From Phytophthora quininea (lineage: Eukaryota > Oomycota > Peronosporomycetes > Peronosporales > Peronosporaceae), in contig JAAVTG010000557.1 of assembly GCA_011947345.1 (NCBI GenBank), positions 62,001 through 126,000 of the forward strand: 64,000 nucleotides of DNA, written 5' to 3'. The stretch's first letter is position 1. Each line of letters opens with the position of its first letter. The notes beneath the pieces were generated by a model. The model ran no database searches, was not told where the DNA came from, and saw only the letters and a list, made by a program, of their open reading frames with translations. Shown piece by piece: positions 34,067-46,010 of this stretch. A program made the position numbers and the translations under genes.

Positions 34067-36431
34067 CCCCGCACAGAGCGCACATGCGCTTAATAAAAGT
34101 GGTAGTGAAAAATATAATTCCACAACCGCGATTGCAACGCCCACCACAATACAACGCATAGCGGCAATACCATACGGGGATTGCTGGCCAGCGGATACCA
34201 CCGCAGAACAACCATTCTTACCAGCAACCAACCATTGTTCTAACAGTGAGAGCTCGAGGTTTCCCTCTCATTTCTGAATCGCCAAGACATCACCATGGCC
34301 CATACCCGACACAGCTACAGCATCAAGGAAAAGCTCCGCATACTGGAGCAGTACGAGCAAGGCGTGAAAGGCTCCGGGTTTCTTGCTTTGAGTAACAAGC
34401 ACGGTATTGCCTCGAGCACCATACGTGGCTGGAAGGATAACAAAGCCAAGTTGCTGAGTGCGCTACGAGATCGTTGGGTGGCGACCCGCTCCGCAAGACG
34501 GCTGAATGGTGGTGGTCGAAAGGCTGCACATGCTGAACTAGAAGAACAGCTTTTTAGCTGGATTGAAGAACGGAACAAGAAGGGCCTCCGTGTAAAAGAC
34601 AAATACATTCGCCTTCAAGCTATCAACATCTATCGCGAACTACACGGGAGACAACCACCGGTTTCGAAGTTTCGTCTGGCTGGTTAAACCTATTCAAGAA
34701 GCGGCGTGATCTCGTCTCCCGGCGCCATACCACGACACGGACGCTACCCGCCGACGCACCACAAACTTGCCGAGACCTTATTCAGCGAGCACAGCGCCTC
34801 ATCGCCAAGCATGGCATCAGACCTTGTAACGTCCTTTCTGGACCAGGTTCCTCGTTACTTCGAGAACGAGCCCACTTCAACCATCTCCACGCGTGGGGCG
34901 AGAGATGTGCCTTTACGAAAAGGTGGTTTGAGTCACAAGCGATTTACAGCCACATTTACAATCACTGCCGACGGGGAGTTCCTGCAACCTCACTTGCTCT
35001 TCTCGAAATTGAAAAAGAAACCAAGTTGTCCTCCTGGCGTTCTCGTTGAAGTGAACAAGACGGGCATGTGGAACGACGACCTACTGTTAGCTCATGCGAA
35101 GGCAGTGGTATGCGGCAGGAAGGAGACTCAACTGTATCGCGAACCAATTCTGTACATTATCGATTCGTATGTGTGCCATGTGAAGCTGGCTAACTCTAGG
35201 CGCCTAGAGAAGTACAACCTCTTCGTCTTTCCCAACTTGACCAACTTGCTGCAGCCACTGGATGTCGCAGTCAACCGCAGCTACCAAGCTTACTATGGGA
35301 CAAAGTACGATGATTACATTGGACTAGCGCTTCGTGACCCAACGCTACAGATGAGGGCCGGCAACCCTAAAGTTCCTCGCTACAACGCCGTCGCACAATG
35401 GACGCTTGACTGGATCGCTTCTAAGTCTAAGGAGGACATCAAGAAAGCATTCTCGCTATGCGGATTGGTCGCTCTCGAGCCCCTCAATATGAAGTCCTTA
35501 CACCCCCGCTACAGGAGCTACTTAGTGATAATGTTGACATGGAGCAGTGGCATACCATCTATCAACATCTTGTCGACGACTACGATGCACTCGAACAGCT
35601 TGTTGTCTCATCTCCTGACTGGTACGTTCCTACAGTGGAGCGAACAAGTCTATTCTGCTACTTGTCGTACGGGCTCAACATCGAACCCCATGAGTATGCT
35701 GTGGCGGTGACTGAGTTCATGGCAACACTGGAAGATTTGAATGGGTTGCTCGATGCGAATTACCTGGCATCTGTGAGGGAAGGAGACGTTGACCCAGGAG
35801 AGCTAGAGATCTACGCTGCCTCGAAGATGCACAAGTGGAATATTACGCTTAAGACGCTTGATGAAGAGTGCAACATACGATCGTCCTTCGCTTACGATGT
35901 AGATAACGCGACGAAGGAGGTTTGCCTTGTTAGATGCGGCGGTGGGTTTGCGGTGCAAGCAGGTGGATACATGGTGTAATCAATAAACTAATCGCTGTCG
36001 TTAGCTACCATACTTTTTGCAAGTAAACGGGTCGGATACTATGCCAATAATCTGCAACTATACGTTAAAAATGTTAGTCTGTGATCATTACACCACTTCA
36101 AATTGAGCTGCATTACATACCTGGGACGGTGCGGAGCATTAACGAGAAGGACTCGCGACAACCCTCTTCCCACATTGTGTGGGCCCTCAATTGGCCTCCG
36201 CTGGAATCGATCTATGTACCAGCCGCTTGCCAGTCCATGCCCTTACCAGTAGAGCCGTCAGCACCAAAATTCAGCAGGTGAAGTGATCGCATTTGTACTT
36301 GCACCAACGGACCGACCATTTTCGACAGTGTTTTAGCATTTGTCCGATGAATAGCGCCTAGGTGGTATAAACGAATAGAGCGCTCACTGGGCGTTGTATT
36401 TTATTTGAGCGCATATACGCTCTGTGCGGGG
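34067..36431 (+). mobile_element. Pogo-like (Tc1/mariner superfamily) DNA transposon with matching ends
   Basis: CCCCGCACAGAGCG at 34067-34080 is mirrored by CGCTCTGTGCGGGG at 36418-36431. Similarity continues inward for about 30 bp (CACATGCGCTTAATAAAA versus TATATGCGCTCAAATAAAA when reverse-complemented). Both ends are bordered by TA, the target duplication expected for this superfamily. Length is about 2365 bp. The only long gene inside is the transposase. The ends are well preserved, so the insertion is not very old. Confidence 0.75.
34295..35979 (+). CDS. Pogo/Tigger-type transposase (CENP-B HTH + DDE_1), frame interrupted
   Basis: Cuts and pastes the surrounding element. ATG at 34295 ([17 protein letters not shown]). 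The first helix-turn-helix is [40 protein letters not shown]-like second DNA-binding domain follows ([23 protein letters not shown]). The catalytic triad is present: [10 protein letters not shown] (first Asp), [10 protein letters not shown] (second Asp), [11 protein letters not shown] (third Asp). The text passes through three frames (changes near 34680, 34825 and 35505), each continuing the family pattern, and ends AVQAGGYMV at 35979. Whether the breaks are real or sequence errors cannot be told here. Similar proteins are sometimes domesticated, but the intact terminal repeats argue for a transposon. Confidence 0.78.
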
Positions 36432-37010
36432 TATGACGGTAGTGCTTCTGTTGCTGGAGATAAACCAAGAAGAGCTCCAGCACGCTGTCAACAAACACGA
36501 ATACGCCGCGCGCAAGCACCGTTCTGCCTGCGATCGACGTAAAGCGCTTGCGGGGTTCACACCACTGTGGTATGTCGTTAACAAAGACGAAGTCGCGCCT
36601 GCAAAACGACGCTCGACGTGGCAAGGTTGGCCGCAGATGCTACTCACGTGATGCTTGACGGGAGGCTGAGAAGACGGACCCCTACTTTGAGGCTCGGAGC
36701 CTTGAGAACCAGGAGGAATATCGACAACAACGCCAACCTGCAGCCGAGCCGGCCTCGGAGCCAGCCGCCAAACCTGCCGCCCTGAGCCTGTCGCTGGAAG
36801 CGATTTTGGTGGTCCGACCACCCCATGGAGATTTCAGAGGGGTGGGCAGCTGAGCAGTGGCGGCGTCTAAAATACTGAGCCTTCAGTCCTCGTAGCAGTA
36901 ACCCGCCGCCAGTAATGAACTTCCTGGATACCATCGCGTACAGCATATGCTGCTCCATTTCGTTGAAGCCACGCTCTTCTCTATCATGGCAGTGGGAAAC
37001 CATACTAATA
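36432..37010. other. Spacer between two DNA transposons
   Basis: About 580 bp with no convincing gene. An open frame on the minus strand (36384-36821) is compositionally P/S/R-rich and not recognisable. Confidence 0.35.
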
Positions 37011-37169
37011 GGGGTTTCAAGTTAAAAATTACACTTTTCAAATATGCTCCGATTTCGTAGGGCACAACTGTCCACAAATCGGCCGCGGTACCGTGCTGAA
37101 ATTGGACAAGGTACCTGCTCGATTCCCTCCTACCATAAACCGCGGACAGCCAGTCTCCAATTTGTCGCG

Positions 37170-38918
37170 ATGAGACGGAAGAAGGGAAAGCATTTGAAAG
37201 ACGAAAACCTTCGTGCCATTGTGGCATGGCTAGGGAATCCGGCTAATTTTGCTCGTTGTTTCGGGGTGGCGAAGAAGACCGCTGTAGGAAAGCAGTCGTC
37301 GAAGACGGGTGGCTTCAAGGCTATGGCTGAAATGCTGACAGCAAGCAGCAAAGGTGAGTTTCGACTTGACGCTAAGCAAATGCGCTCACGCTTTGCGACA
37401 TACGAGGATCGATACGTGCGTGCGAAGGAGTATGAGGGCCAACCGGCGCCGGTGTAACATTGGAGGACGAGGCAAACGGCATTTATCCCTTAGACCAGAA
37501 AATGGAGAATATGTGTCCATGCTACAAGGAAATGGGTGCGCTGTTCAGCGGGAAGGCAACTGTAAGCCCCTTAGCTGTTTTCGACTTCTCGACTCAAGAA
37601 GTGGTCATGACTGGCTTTGAAGACGCTATTTCAACAGAGGGTTCGCCATCTTTAAGTTTAGTTTGAGTGAAACATCCGACGTAGAAGACATTCCTTTCAC
37701 GCAACCAACTCCAGCCAGCTCAACGTTTCCCACTGCACTACCCGCCAACGCCCCCGTCTCGCCAGCAAAACCTTCAACTCCGTGGCGTCCCGTACAACTT
37801 CTGGAGGAGCGGCATCCTGATGGCAGCCAACCACGACAAACGGAGCCAACACCCCGGTTGGGTGGCAAACACCGTCACTTCCACAAGAGCGCCGTCATGC
37901 AATAGGCCAAGAACGCCGCACGACGGAGACATCTTTGCGTGGATGGCAGACCCCGCCAGAACCTGCAGGGCGCCGTCGCGAAGGTGATCAAGACCGTCAC
38001 TCGACGCCTTCATCTTCGACTGTATGGCAGACTTTGCGAGAGCCAGAACAGCGAGGTCGTGAAAACCCAAGAAACATGAGCACTGCACCCTCCTCTCGAG
38101 CGGTGTTGCGAATCGCAGAAGACCTCGACCAAAGTGAGGATTCGAGCACCAGTTGCTCGACACCAACATCCCCAACGACGTGGCAGACCGCGCAACCCGT
38201 AGCCGCACGCCGCCAGGAAACCGGACATGGAACCGCTTGAGGCCGACTTCTAGCGCTACGCAGCGAACTCGGCCAGTCTCATACCGACGTCGCCATGGAG
38301 TTTCCGAAGAGATCAATACGAGGCTGACTTCGCCAGTCCCAAACCCCAGTCGCAGCGCCAATCGAAGCGCAAGCACGACGAGTTTGGCGTTACACGAAAA
38401 CACGAGTGTCAATGAACACTCGCAGAAAGCGCCTCGTCCTTCAAAAGGATGCGAACCTCTAAGCCAGCGACACTGAAAGCTTCACGACAGGTCACAACAG
38501 GTAGCGGAAGCAGGATCGCAACAGCGATGAAGGTCGCTGCAGAGTCGAAGGCAAAAGGTACTTGCAACAACTATAGTTAGTTAGGAGGTATTAACGTTTT
38601 CCTCTTGTGAAATCGCAGTGGAGAGGCAGCGGCTAGACTTTGACAAAGAAAAATGGTCAAGTGAGGCTAAAAGACGATCGGGTTAGTCTTCGGTGATGTA
38701 CATGACGACGACGGGTTAATATGAATGCATGTAATACAGAGGACCACGAGCTGGAACGTCAGCGCTTAGAGTTCGACAAGACTAGATGGCAAAATGAGCG
38801 CGAAGACCGTCGTTCTGCGATGCAGCAACAGCAGCGCTTCGAGGTATTGAGCTCGCTCATTTCGAGGGGCCATGGTGTTGATGAAGCTAAGAAATTCCTG
38901 GATCTCCTACAAGACTGA
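37170..38918 (+). pseudogene. Harbinger companion (Myb/SANT-like DNA-binding) protein, broken
   Basis: The N-terminus MRRKKGKHLKDENLRAIVAW..FARCFGVAKKTAVGK reads cleanly to 37457. The next frame continues LEDEANGIYPLDQKMENMCP and MGALFSGKATVSPLAVFDF, a signature I recognise from repeated Phytophthora proteins of this class. Downstream frames are scrambled and contain degenerate repeats around TGGCAGAC (37940, 38028, 38190). The C-terminal coiled segment occurs twice: ERQRLDFDKEKWSSEAKRR (about 38620) and ELERQRLEFDKTRWQNERED (38750). In Harbinger elements this protein brings the nuclease to the ends and into the nucleus. The number of breaks suggests real decay here. Confidence 0.6.
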
Positions 38919-39241
38919 CTCGTGTAAGCCTACCAAGAGATTCAAGGCGACGACACCAGAAATAAAGATGCCAAGTAATGCACTTCAGTAGCAGCATTGC
39001 TAACCGGGGAGGAAAATAAACAAGCCTCGCCTACAGTGTTGCTCTCTTGTCCACACCTTCTACATCGACGATAACCCGTGCACCACAAAAGCATCTCATG
39101 GCGTACTCCTGTGTGTTGCTGAGCTCCACGGAGAAGGTCGTCGTGCAACCGGCACGTCGGCAGCCACGGAGGCTCGCTCGAGTTGGAACAGCGGCGGGCG
39201 GCTCACGGGTCCGTCTTCTCAGCAATCGCAGTCATCACCTC

Positions 39242-40493
39242 TTATTGCTGGGTTCTTCTCCGATTCGTAAGCGTGATAGGCTTTATGAATTCACGAATTG
39301 AAGCACGCTGCTCGCTCTCCGTGAAGTCAACCGGATTCGGCTCAATATCGCACTCTAGGAACATCTTTTCCCAGCCATCGCCTAGCTGAGCCATCATATT
39401 GTGCAGCACGCAGCAACCGAGTGCCCAGTCAATTAAATGCGTCATTTCGGCCTTGGAGCGCAACTGATTTCGAAGCTCTCGGAGTGAGGACCATCGACCC
39501 TTGATTATACCAATGGCATGTTCGTTATGTACTCACCCGAGTCATTGCTAGAAAATTGTTGAAGTCGGTGTTGTCGCGCGTATCCGCTAGTGGCGACTTG
39601 TACGCTGGCAGTACAGTTTGCAGCAATGGATAGGCAGAGTCAGTTAAAATATACTCACCGGGATCAAAAAAGCCATCTATATATATACATACATACATAT
39701 ATATAGGCCCATGCGCTTGAAGACGTTTGAATCAGCACAGGAACGGGGCACCCACAGTGAACCGCAGTGATTCTCTTGTCGTTATCACAGACTACCTGCA
39801 TTGACACAGAATACCTAATGCAACCGTTAGTGTGATTTTGTACAGCTTCCAATTATTTACCGTTTCTTCGATCCCAGTAGCTGCTTCCATCCACTGCGGA
39901 TCGCTGGGAAAGTGGCAGAGTGGTTCCGTCGATAAAGCCCACACAACTCGGAAATCCCTCTGTCCTCAGCACTGCGGAAATCTCATGTCGTCGCGACCGT
40001 GTAGGCCATGTTATCCATTGCAAACGCACGGCTTTTAGAGCAACGAGAACCCGGTTTGTGTACACCACGACTGACCCAGTCGCTATGGCAAAATTACGGC
40101 GAAACTCACCCACACTAGCTCCGTCGCCGTTTTGACCAAGCCGAGCTAAACCAACAGCGAGTTGTAGGCAAACAGACCGCTGCTTATGAGGTGCATCGGG
40201 AGTCGGAGAGCTGAAAACTGGACAGTCATGGATGTAGTCATGCAGCGCCGCAAAGCTAGCCTTGAAACACGTGTCATCTGACGGAAATCTATGTCGTTTG
40301 GAGCCAATAGTGCAGCAAAATGTTTTCCACGATGCGGTGAACCGACACGGTCATAAAGATATCTGCTTGTTGAGATTGCCAGATACATAGTCCACAACCG
40401 TTCCGTCGCCTCGTCGTCGTTATCTACGAGGGTGAAAGCGCACGCTGCGTCCAAGTCATGGAGGAGCTCACGGCGCTCGGATTTGTGTGGCAT
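39242..40493 (-). CDS. HARBI1-like (PIF/Harbinger, DDE_4) transposase, frame interrupted
   Basis: ATG at 40493 (MPHKSERRELLHDLDAACAF). The DDE core is visible: FPSCVGFIDGTTLPLSQR (first Asp), then YWDRRNGK, MQVVCDNDKRITAVHCGCP followed in another frame by SCADSNVFKRMG (second Asp), GEYILTDSAYPLLQTVLPAY, and NEHAIGIIKGRWSSLRELR (Glu), ending CVLHNMMAQLGDGWEKMF. Frame changes lie near 40250, 39745 and 39520. An AT/ACAT microsatellite sits in the gene at 39673-39703. The nuclease would act together with the companion protein encoded on the opposite strand of the same element. Confidence 0.75.
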
Positions 40494-40520
40494 GTGGTGC
40501 CTTCCTGCTAATCTCGAATG

Positions 40521-40562
40521 ATTTCAAAAGCCGTCAGCCCGGGGGCAGGTGGCTTTTGAAAT
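40521..40562. repeat. Perfect 12-bp inverted repeat hairpin inside the Harbinger-like end
   Basis: ATTTCAAAAGCC (40521-40532) and GGCTTTTGAAAT (40551-40562) are exact reverse complements separated by an 18-bp GC-rich loop. It lies between the transposase start and the right end of the element, the usual place of a subterminal transposase-binding site or transcription signal. Confidence 0.6.
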
Positions 40563-40673
40563 CAGCAAGGATGTGCAAAACTCGAAATTGGAGTGGCACT
40601 GGGGCCAAAAGCCCCGATTTGGCGAGAGTGACTGTGGCCAAATCTACCTCGAAAACGCTAATTTTGAAACCCC

Positions 40674-41385
40674 TAATAAAGCCAGCCAAATAAGTTACAA
40701 AATTTTACCATGCCGATTTACCTGACTGGAAATATTTTTCCACAATACTGACCGCTGGTCGATGGAAGCTCCACCCACTGCAGCTCTCCTGAAGCGGGGC
40801 CGCGTAGCGGTGCACGTGCGCAAAGGAAGATGTAGGACTGCCCGAGTCAGTGTCTTTAGGTTTCCAGCCTTTGGTTCTATACAAGAACCAAGTACAGTCC
40901 CGTAACTAGGACTCGCAGAGTCAGTGCTCCATGACACAAGGACAACACAAATTAACTGCAAAATAGAACTAGATTGAATTGTTTATCTGATCTTGGTGTA
41001 AATGTATAGACTAAACTATGTGGCATAGTTAATCTAAGAGATATGCAAATGAGTGGTGGAGAGCCAAATGGCTACAGAGTCAAAACTCTACACACGGTTA
41101 AGAATTTCGTGTAACATCCAAAGCCAACACACGGTTATGACTTTCGTGTAACCCCGTTACATCTCCACTGTCGACTCCCAAGCACTCGAGCAGCGCTGAT
41201 CACGGAGAACCCGCACTCCACAATGAGCGAAGCGGTCAACATCGACGTGGAGGAGGCCATCACTCAGGCGGTGATCGTGAAGTTGTGCGAGTAGAGTTTG
41301 GCCTCGGGCCGCGCATGGTTTCTTTTTGTTCTCGCGCAAGTAACCGTCCTCGCACCTTGCCGATCTCCGACACTTCCCTCTTCAT
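40674..41385. other. Short-repeat stretch between Harbinger-like element and Copia remnant
   Basis: No gene. Two direct copies of ACACACGGTTA(a/t)GA(a/c)TTTCGTGTAAC lie at about 41091-41117 and 41129-41155, about 38 bp apart. A short ATG frame at 41223 (MSEAVNIDVEEAITQAV) ends after about 23 codons. Confidence 0.4.
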
Positions 41386-41640
41386 TCAGGCGGCCACTAA
41401 TTCATTGCTCAATTCAGGAACCACCTCAAGCACGTTAGTCAGCAGAAGTCGTGCGATTTCGGCTTCTTCAATTGGATGTCCGCGCGTCACTAGATCTTCC
41501 TGCAACTGCATGATTGAGTCGATATTGCTGTCAACGCGCTCTTCATTCGCCAACTTACGCACGAACATGTCTGCCTTAATTAGGATGTAGTTTTTCGCAG
41601 CACTACCAGCATTGTATTGCTTATCGATTTCCTGGAAAGG
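41386..41640 (-). pseudogene. Ty1/Copia-type gag remnant
   Basis: The minus-strand text KQYNAGSAAKNYILIKADMF, VRKLANEERVDSNIDSIMQL, QEDLVTRGHPIEEAEIARLL and NVLEVVPELSNELVA matches the UBN2/gag helical region of Copia retrotransposons (pattern: ..HP(I/V)(D/E)(D/E)xExAxxLLxxL). No LTR, protease or reverse transcriptase from the same element is visible close by, so this is a fragment. Confidence 0.55.
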
Positions 41641-42024
41641 AAGAACTGGGTTGCAGTTGACCAGCAGGAGCCTGTACCGACCAGTCAGTCGAAGTCCTAG
41701 CGGGCCTGCGATGACAGCCTGGGCCTTAAGCCACTTTTCTATTCAGCGTTGCTTCTTGGGGAGTTCAAGTCTGCATCTTGTTTCTCTTTTCAGTCACTAA
41801 CGGCCATAATTTCAGTACTTTGAGTTTGAGTTCAACCATAGTTCGTAGTCATCAGTGACGGCCAGGTTAAGAATCTCCAGACCTGGAGTGTCTCGCATCT
41901 CGGTACGTCACTTCTTGTGCTTCTTGGACATATTCTTCTTCTTGCTTTCGGTTGACGCACTCCGTCGCTTCTTCGACCTTACAGACGATGGTTGAAATAT
42001 TTCAGTCGTCCCCACACTTGAATC

Positions 42025-42550
42025 GGAGTCGCCAGTTGGCCACGGGTGCTCGCGGCGGGCCGTGGCTGAGGTTCCAGTTGGCGGCAAGCATATTCGTCAT
42101 GTCGCGGTCCAGCTCGAGCTGCGGGGCTGCCATCAAGGACGACGTCGCAGGTGTGGCCGCGGCGCTTGATGCTGTGCTTGATGGTGTTGTGGTTGATGTT
42201 GTTACTGTGGTTTGTAAATGTGATGAGGCGTTGACGGCAAGAAGGGAAGGGAATTATCATTTATGTTGGCTGTCTGAGGGCTTTTGGTTGACGCAAGCAA
42301 CTTGTTTGGGGGCGCAATTTGCAGTGGTCTACTGAGCTGTACCATCAGCGATAATATTGTTGTTGCCGTATGCCACCGGATCGGGAATGGCGTCGCCGCG
42401 GGGCATCTTGAGCTCCTTGAGCGGCAGCGACGAGAACGACGGCGAGGCTGGAGACCAGGCAGTCGTTGCTGTACAATCCGGTTGTCCGGCACCAAGCGCC
42501 GCGGGTATGGCGCGCGGCGCCGCCTCCGGGCGTATTTGGTGCAGCGCCAT
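42025..42550 (-). pseudogene. Truncated inverted copy of the zinc-unit gene's 5' end
   Basis: Starting at the ATG at 42550, the minus strand encodes MALHQIRPEAAPRAIPAALG as in the intact gene at 50257, and further on APQLELDRDMTNMLAANWN and APVANW, then leaves homology at about 42025. It has an insertion of about 125 bp around 42237-42360 and frame changes, and lacks all zinc units. It cannot make the full protein. Confidence 0.85.
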
Positions 42551-45500
42551 TGAAGAGTGAGCAAGCTCGTCGCACTTGGTGCTCGTAGACGTGCGTGGCG
42601 TTAAAATGCCTGAATTTCTTGTCTATGACGCCGGGCCGACAATTGTTTCTGCTTGGAGCAGCGATGGTTCGAGGTTTCGAGGCTTTCCGAGCTCTTTGAA
42701 GGGGAGGGCTTCGAGCGGCGTTCTTGCGGCGATGAACGGCTCGCTTCTCTCTGCTGGGGAGTTTTGGATAATGCCCCCCTCCCCCGGTTTGGCCTGGATC
42801 GGACGTGTACAAAGGATTACTATTTCGTCATGGGCTATACAAACACCAAGCGAAAGTTAGGGCGAAAGCCAAAAGGGGGCACACTCGTCTCTCGACAACG
42901 GGCGGATGCGGTGAGGCCACGGCGAGCCTGCCTGTCTTCTGGGTGCGACGACCAGCGGCAAAGCTTGCGATCGCGATCTCGTCGGCAGAAAACGCAAGGG
43001 GTCCGACGAAGAGGGTGTCGGAAAGAAGTCGCCAAAGTGTGAACTGATCGGTGCGTAAATAGAGTGGATCCGCCGCTGGCTGCAGTTATCGACAGCAGCG
43101 TTTCATTTGCAGCAGTGCAGAGTGCGGCAGTCTTGCGGTCGTGCGGCGGAGGACAAAACATTTGCGGCGAAAAATGTCAGCAGACCGGATATCTTGACGT
43201 TTGTATGCCAAAATGTGCCGGGATTTTGCTGCATTTCAATGCCGTGTGGTAGGTTTTGCGTGTAAAACGATCACGTCCACAGCACAGCGACACTTTGGAC
43301 CAGATTAGCGCCTGTTACGGCCGTGCGTTGTATGCACCACACCCGCGCCCGCCAAGCTGCCGCCGCGGTCAGTGCCCGTGCCGTACACGAAAAATAGAGT
43401 TTACCCGCATGAAGTGTGGCAGGTTGTCGGCCGTCGCAGTTCGTCATAGTAACGCCGTACCCATCATGGTCTTTGCCTCCTTGAAGCAGTGCGTATCTGC
43501 GCGACCTGAAAATGAAGCGAGATAGACACGCACTGCTGCGCGGTGCAACCCGACCATGCGGAGCGGCCTCGACGAAGGGAGTCTGTCCTGCCGACGCTGA
43601 GCATGGCCAGCACCTGAGCTGCAATGTGGCAATGCGGCATGTCACGTCGGCGGCTACGTCCCGACGGGGCTAGTCGACTCCAACCGATGTCACTGCCCTA
43701 CCATCTGCGCGAACGAAAGTGCCGCATGCACATGCCGCTGCGTTAAAAATGACCCGCCCCGTCGCGGAGAGCACTTCAACACGTTGCGCGCCTAGAAGTG
43801 CACGTGAGCAAGCACATGACAAGCATATACCAACGAACCGCATGGTCGTTTAGAGTTTTCGAGGCCATTCACCCAGACGCAGCGTTTCCGGGACGTGTTG
43901 GACGAAGCAGCCTTCATTCAGAGAGGAGAAGAGTTGGAATTGCCTATGCCCTTCTCGAAGCCGGCCTCGTCATCCCTGACAAGCTTCTCGAGTCACTGTC
44001 AGATACGCCAGCTTGAGCTTGTGCTAGCCTGTGGTCGAGCCCAGCCTAATTCAATGGAATGTTGCCATTTTTGTCGAGCCCTGTGACCGTTTGGCGGCGG
44101 TGGAGTGTCCAATTGCTGGTGCCTTTGTGTGAGTCGTGTCGTGGTGAAGAGCACTTCCGATTCAACTGTGCACGCGCACCAATTAATTACCAAGGCCGGA
44201 ACTTCCGTCGTATGCTGCGGGGCGATGACTGTGGCCGCTCCGAGCAGTGGAGAAGCAAGTCGGTCGCCGACCTCTGGTCGGGCGTTGAAAGCTGTACCGT
44301 ACGACGTTGCCACCGAGATGTGACCACACTTTCGGTGTTTGGTTGAAGTTTGCCGTTGTTCGAGCTCCAGGGCGTGGAGCTTTTGTGGTGGCGCTAGTCG
44401 CCTGGAGATGAAGCACTCGCTCTTCACGATATTTATCGGCGAGTGCTTTTCGAACGGCAAGCGCCGAACGCTGTATTGCAGAAGTTTCAAGGTTGGTCGA
44501 TTGGCGATATGCGTCCGCCGAGGAATAATCAAGGAGGGACTAATATTTCGCCCTCCGAAAAAGAAAAATGGCAAAACGACAAAACGACCAGCCTACTGAG
44601 GACATTGTGAGTAAATTGGCAGACCGGCACGTTTTTCTCGTTCTAATGGTTGGGTTGGTGTTGCTGTCAGAGCATTGGTGGTCAAGGTGGACGCAATAGT
44701 GTGAATTGGAGTTGGCCAAGTTTTTTTTTTTCGTGGTACTGCGGCACTTTCACGAGCTGGAAAAGAGGCACAGAAGCAGTCCTGCCTGGGCTATTCTCCA
44801 TCTCTGCTGGGTAAGAGGTTGACTTCTTGGTTTGTGCGAAGCTGCAGCATTTTCTCACGCCCAGAAATTGCGGTTGTGCACGTTGCGCTCCTACGCTTGT
44901 TGCGCCATCGTCGCTCCACGTACTAGTGGATTTTTATCAAGTTAACGGTGGCAATTTGGTGCTCGAGGCCCAATCGCATGCTTGAGTAATGTTGTTGCTA
45001 CGGTTGGTTTGGTGGGGAAGAAACTGTGGGCTATGTTTGCACCAACGACGCGGCAGAAGCGGTGAGCTCGCAGCCAATGAACCAGGAAAAAATACCGCCG
45101 ATAAAATGGGCAACTCTCTCGCGTCCTCCTGCTTTGAGAACGACACGTGATAGCTGCTGTCAAGCTAAGTCGGCCCGGTTCAGTTATCAAGTTGCTGTGC
45201 AATGTACATAGCATAACCGTCGTGGTCGTGCATTAAGCTCCTCAAGACGGCAGCTCTGCGCTAAGGATTTGTGGGAATGCCGACCACCTCACGAATTAGC
45301 GGGAAAAGCTATGACACAGAAACTGCAGGGAACGGGACTGCAGTGTCGGCACAGTTCCAGTCTTTTGACCGAATGCATGTAGCTGCGAAGTGGAGATTTG
45401 CTTTCTGGAATCTATGCGTGGAATGAATGGTGGATAGTATTGAAGACGCAGTCGATTGGATTAAAGCGTGCGTCGATCGGAAAGTACCAGATGGAGTCGC

Positions 45501-46010
45501 GACGAAAGCTGCGTCGTAATTGGCGCTGTCTCTCGATCAGTTTGGTGCCCAATTTGAGTTATCGCAGTTGTGCATGAAGCGCAGCGAGTATGTGGCATTT
45601 CCATGGGAGCAGCCAGAACACAGTCCACAGCCAGAATATGTTAAGGAAGAGCAAACGATCGCTACCCTATCGCCATGACAGAACTGAGGGCCACTCGCTC
45701 GCAGCGCACTGTAGAGAAATCATGCAGAATGCGCCAACCTCCAACCTAGTGCTTTTCTGCAAGCCTATCGGCACAAGTTGGATTCCTCGGTGAATTGGCT
45801 GCGATGCGTCCAAACGGGGAAAAGCGTTTAACGTCCATTCAAAGCAAACATAGCTTTGGGGAGTTCAGGAACGACAAGCCGATGTCGAGCAAGCTGTTCA
45901 ATTCAGTACACTTTTGGCAATGGTGTTTCTACAAGGCTATTGTACTGTACACTAAAACAAAATACTGGTTGGATAATCCCGAGCTGAGTGCTTCCTCCGC
46001 GTGGCCTAGA
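42025..46010. repeat. Left arm of a giant inverted repeat
   Basis: Reads as the reverse complement of 46801-50665. Matching landmarks keep a constant coordinate sum: 45590/47221, 45214/47598, 43798/49012, 43064/49747 and 42564/50243 all add to 92807-92812, over nearly 4 kb. Differences are a few substitutions and homopolymer lengths (11 T at 44721 versus 9 A at 48080; 4 G at 44219 versus 5 C at 48588) plus about 125 bp extra at 42237-42360. The inner end stops sharply after GTGGCCTAGA at 46010. No gene other than the truncated zinc-unit copy is supported in it. Confidence 0.93.

Larger units (their letters stand above)
37011..40673. mobile_element. PIF/Harbinger-like two-gene DNA transposon
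   Basis: GGGGTTTCAA at 37011-37020 is mirrored by TTGAAACCCC at 40664-40673. Further in, AAAATTA(C/G)(A/C)(C/G)TTTTC appears at both ends with a 6-bp offset. The five bases before the left end and after the right end are both TAATA (37006-37010, 40674-40678), a perfect direct repeat. The two expected Harbinger genes lie inside, converging: a DNA-binding companion (+) and a HARBI1-like nuclease (-). Length is 3663 bp. Classical Harbinger target duplications are 3 bp (TWA); here only 2 (TA) or 5 (TAATA) match, which is unusual. Confidence 0.72.

Noticed and set aside
37931..38240. CRISPR-like or minisatellite array with TGGCAGAC repeats
   Set aside because: The repeats are few, degenerate and unevenly spaced within a decayed transposon gene.
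39673..39703. AT/ACAT repeat as a regulatory site
   Set aside because: A plain microsatellite inside the Harbinger transposase gene.
44942..45214. Pairs of identical open frames on opposite strands in 42-50 kb taken as duplicated genes
   Set aside because: They merely reflect the inverted repeat; none has a recognisable domain apart from the zinc-unit 5' end.
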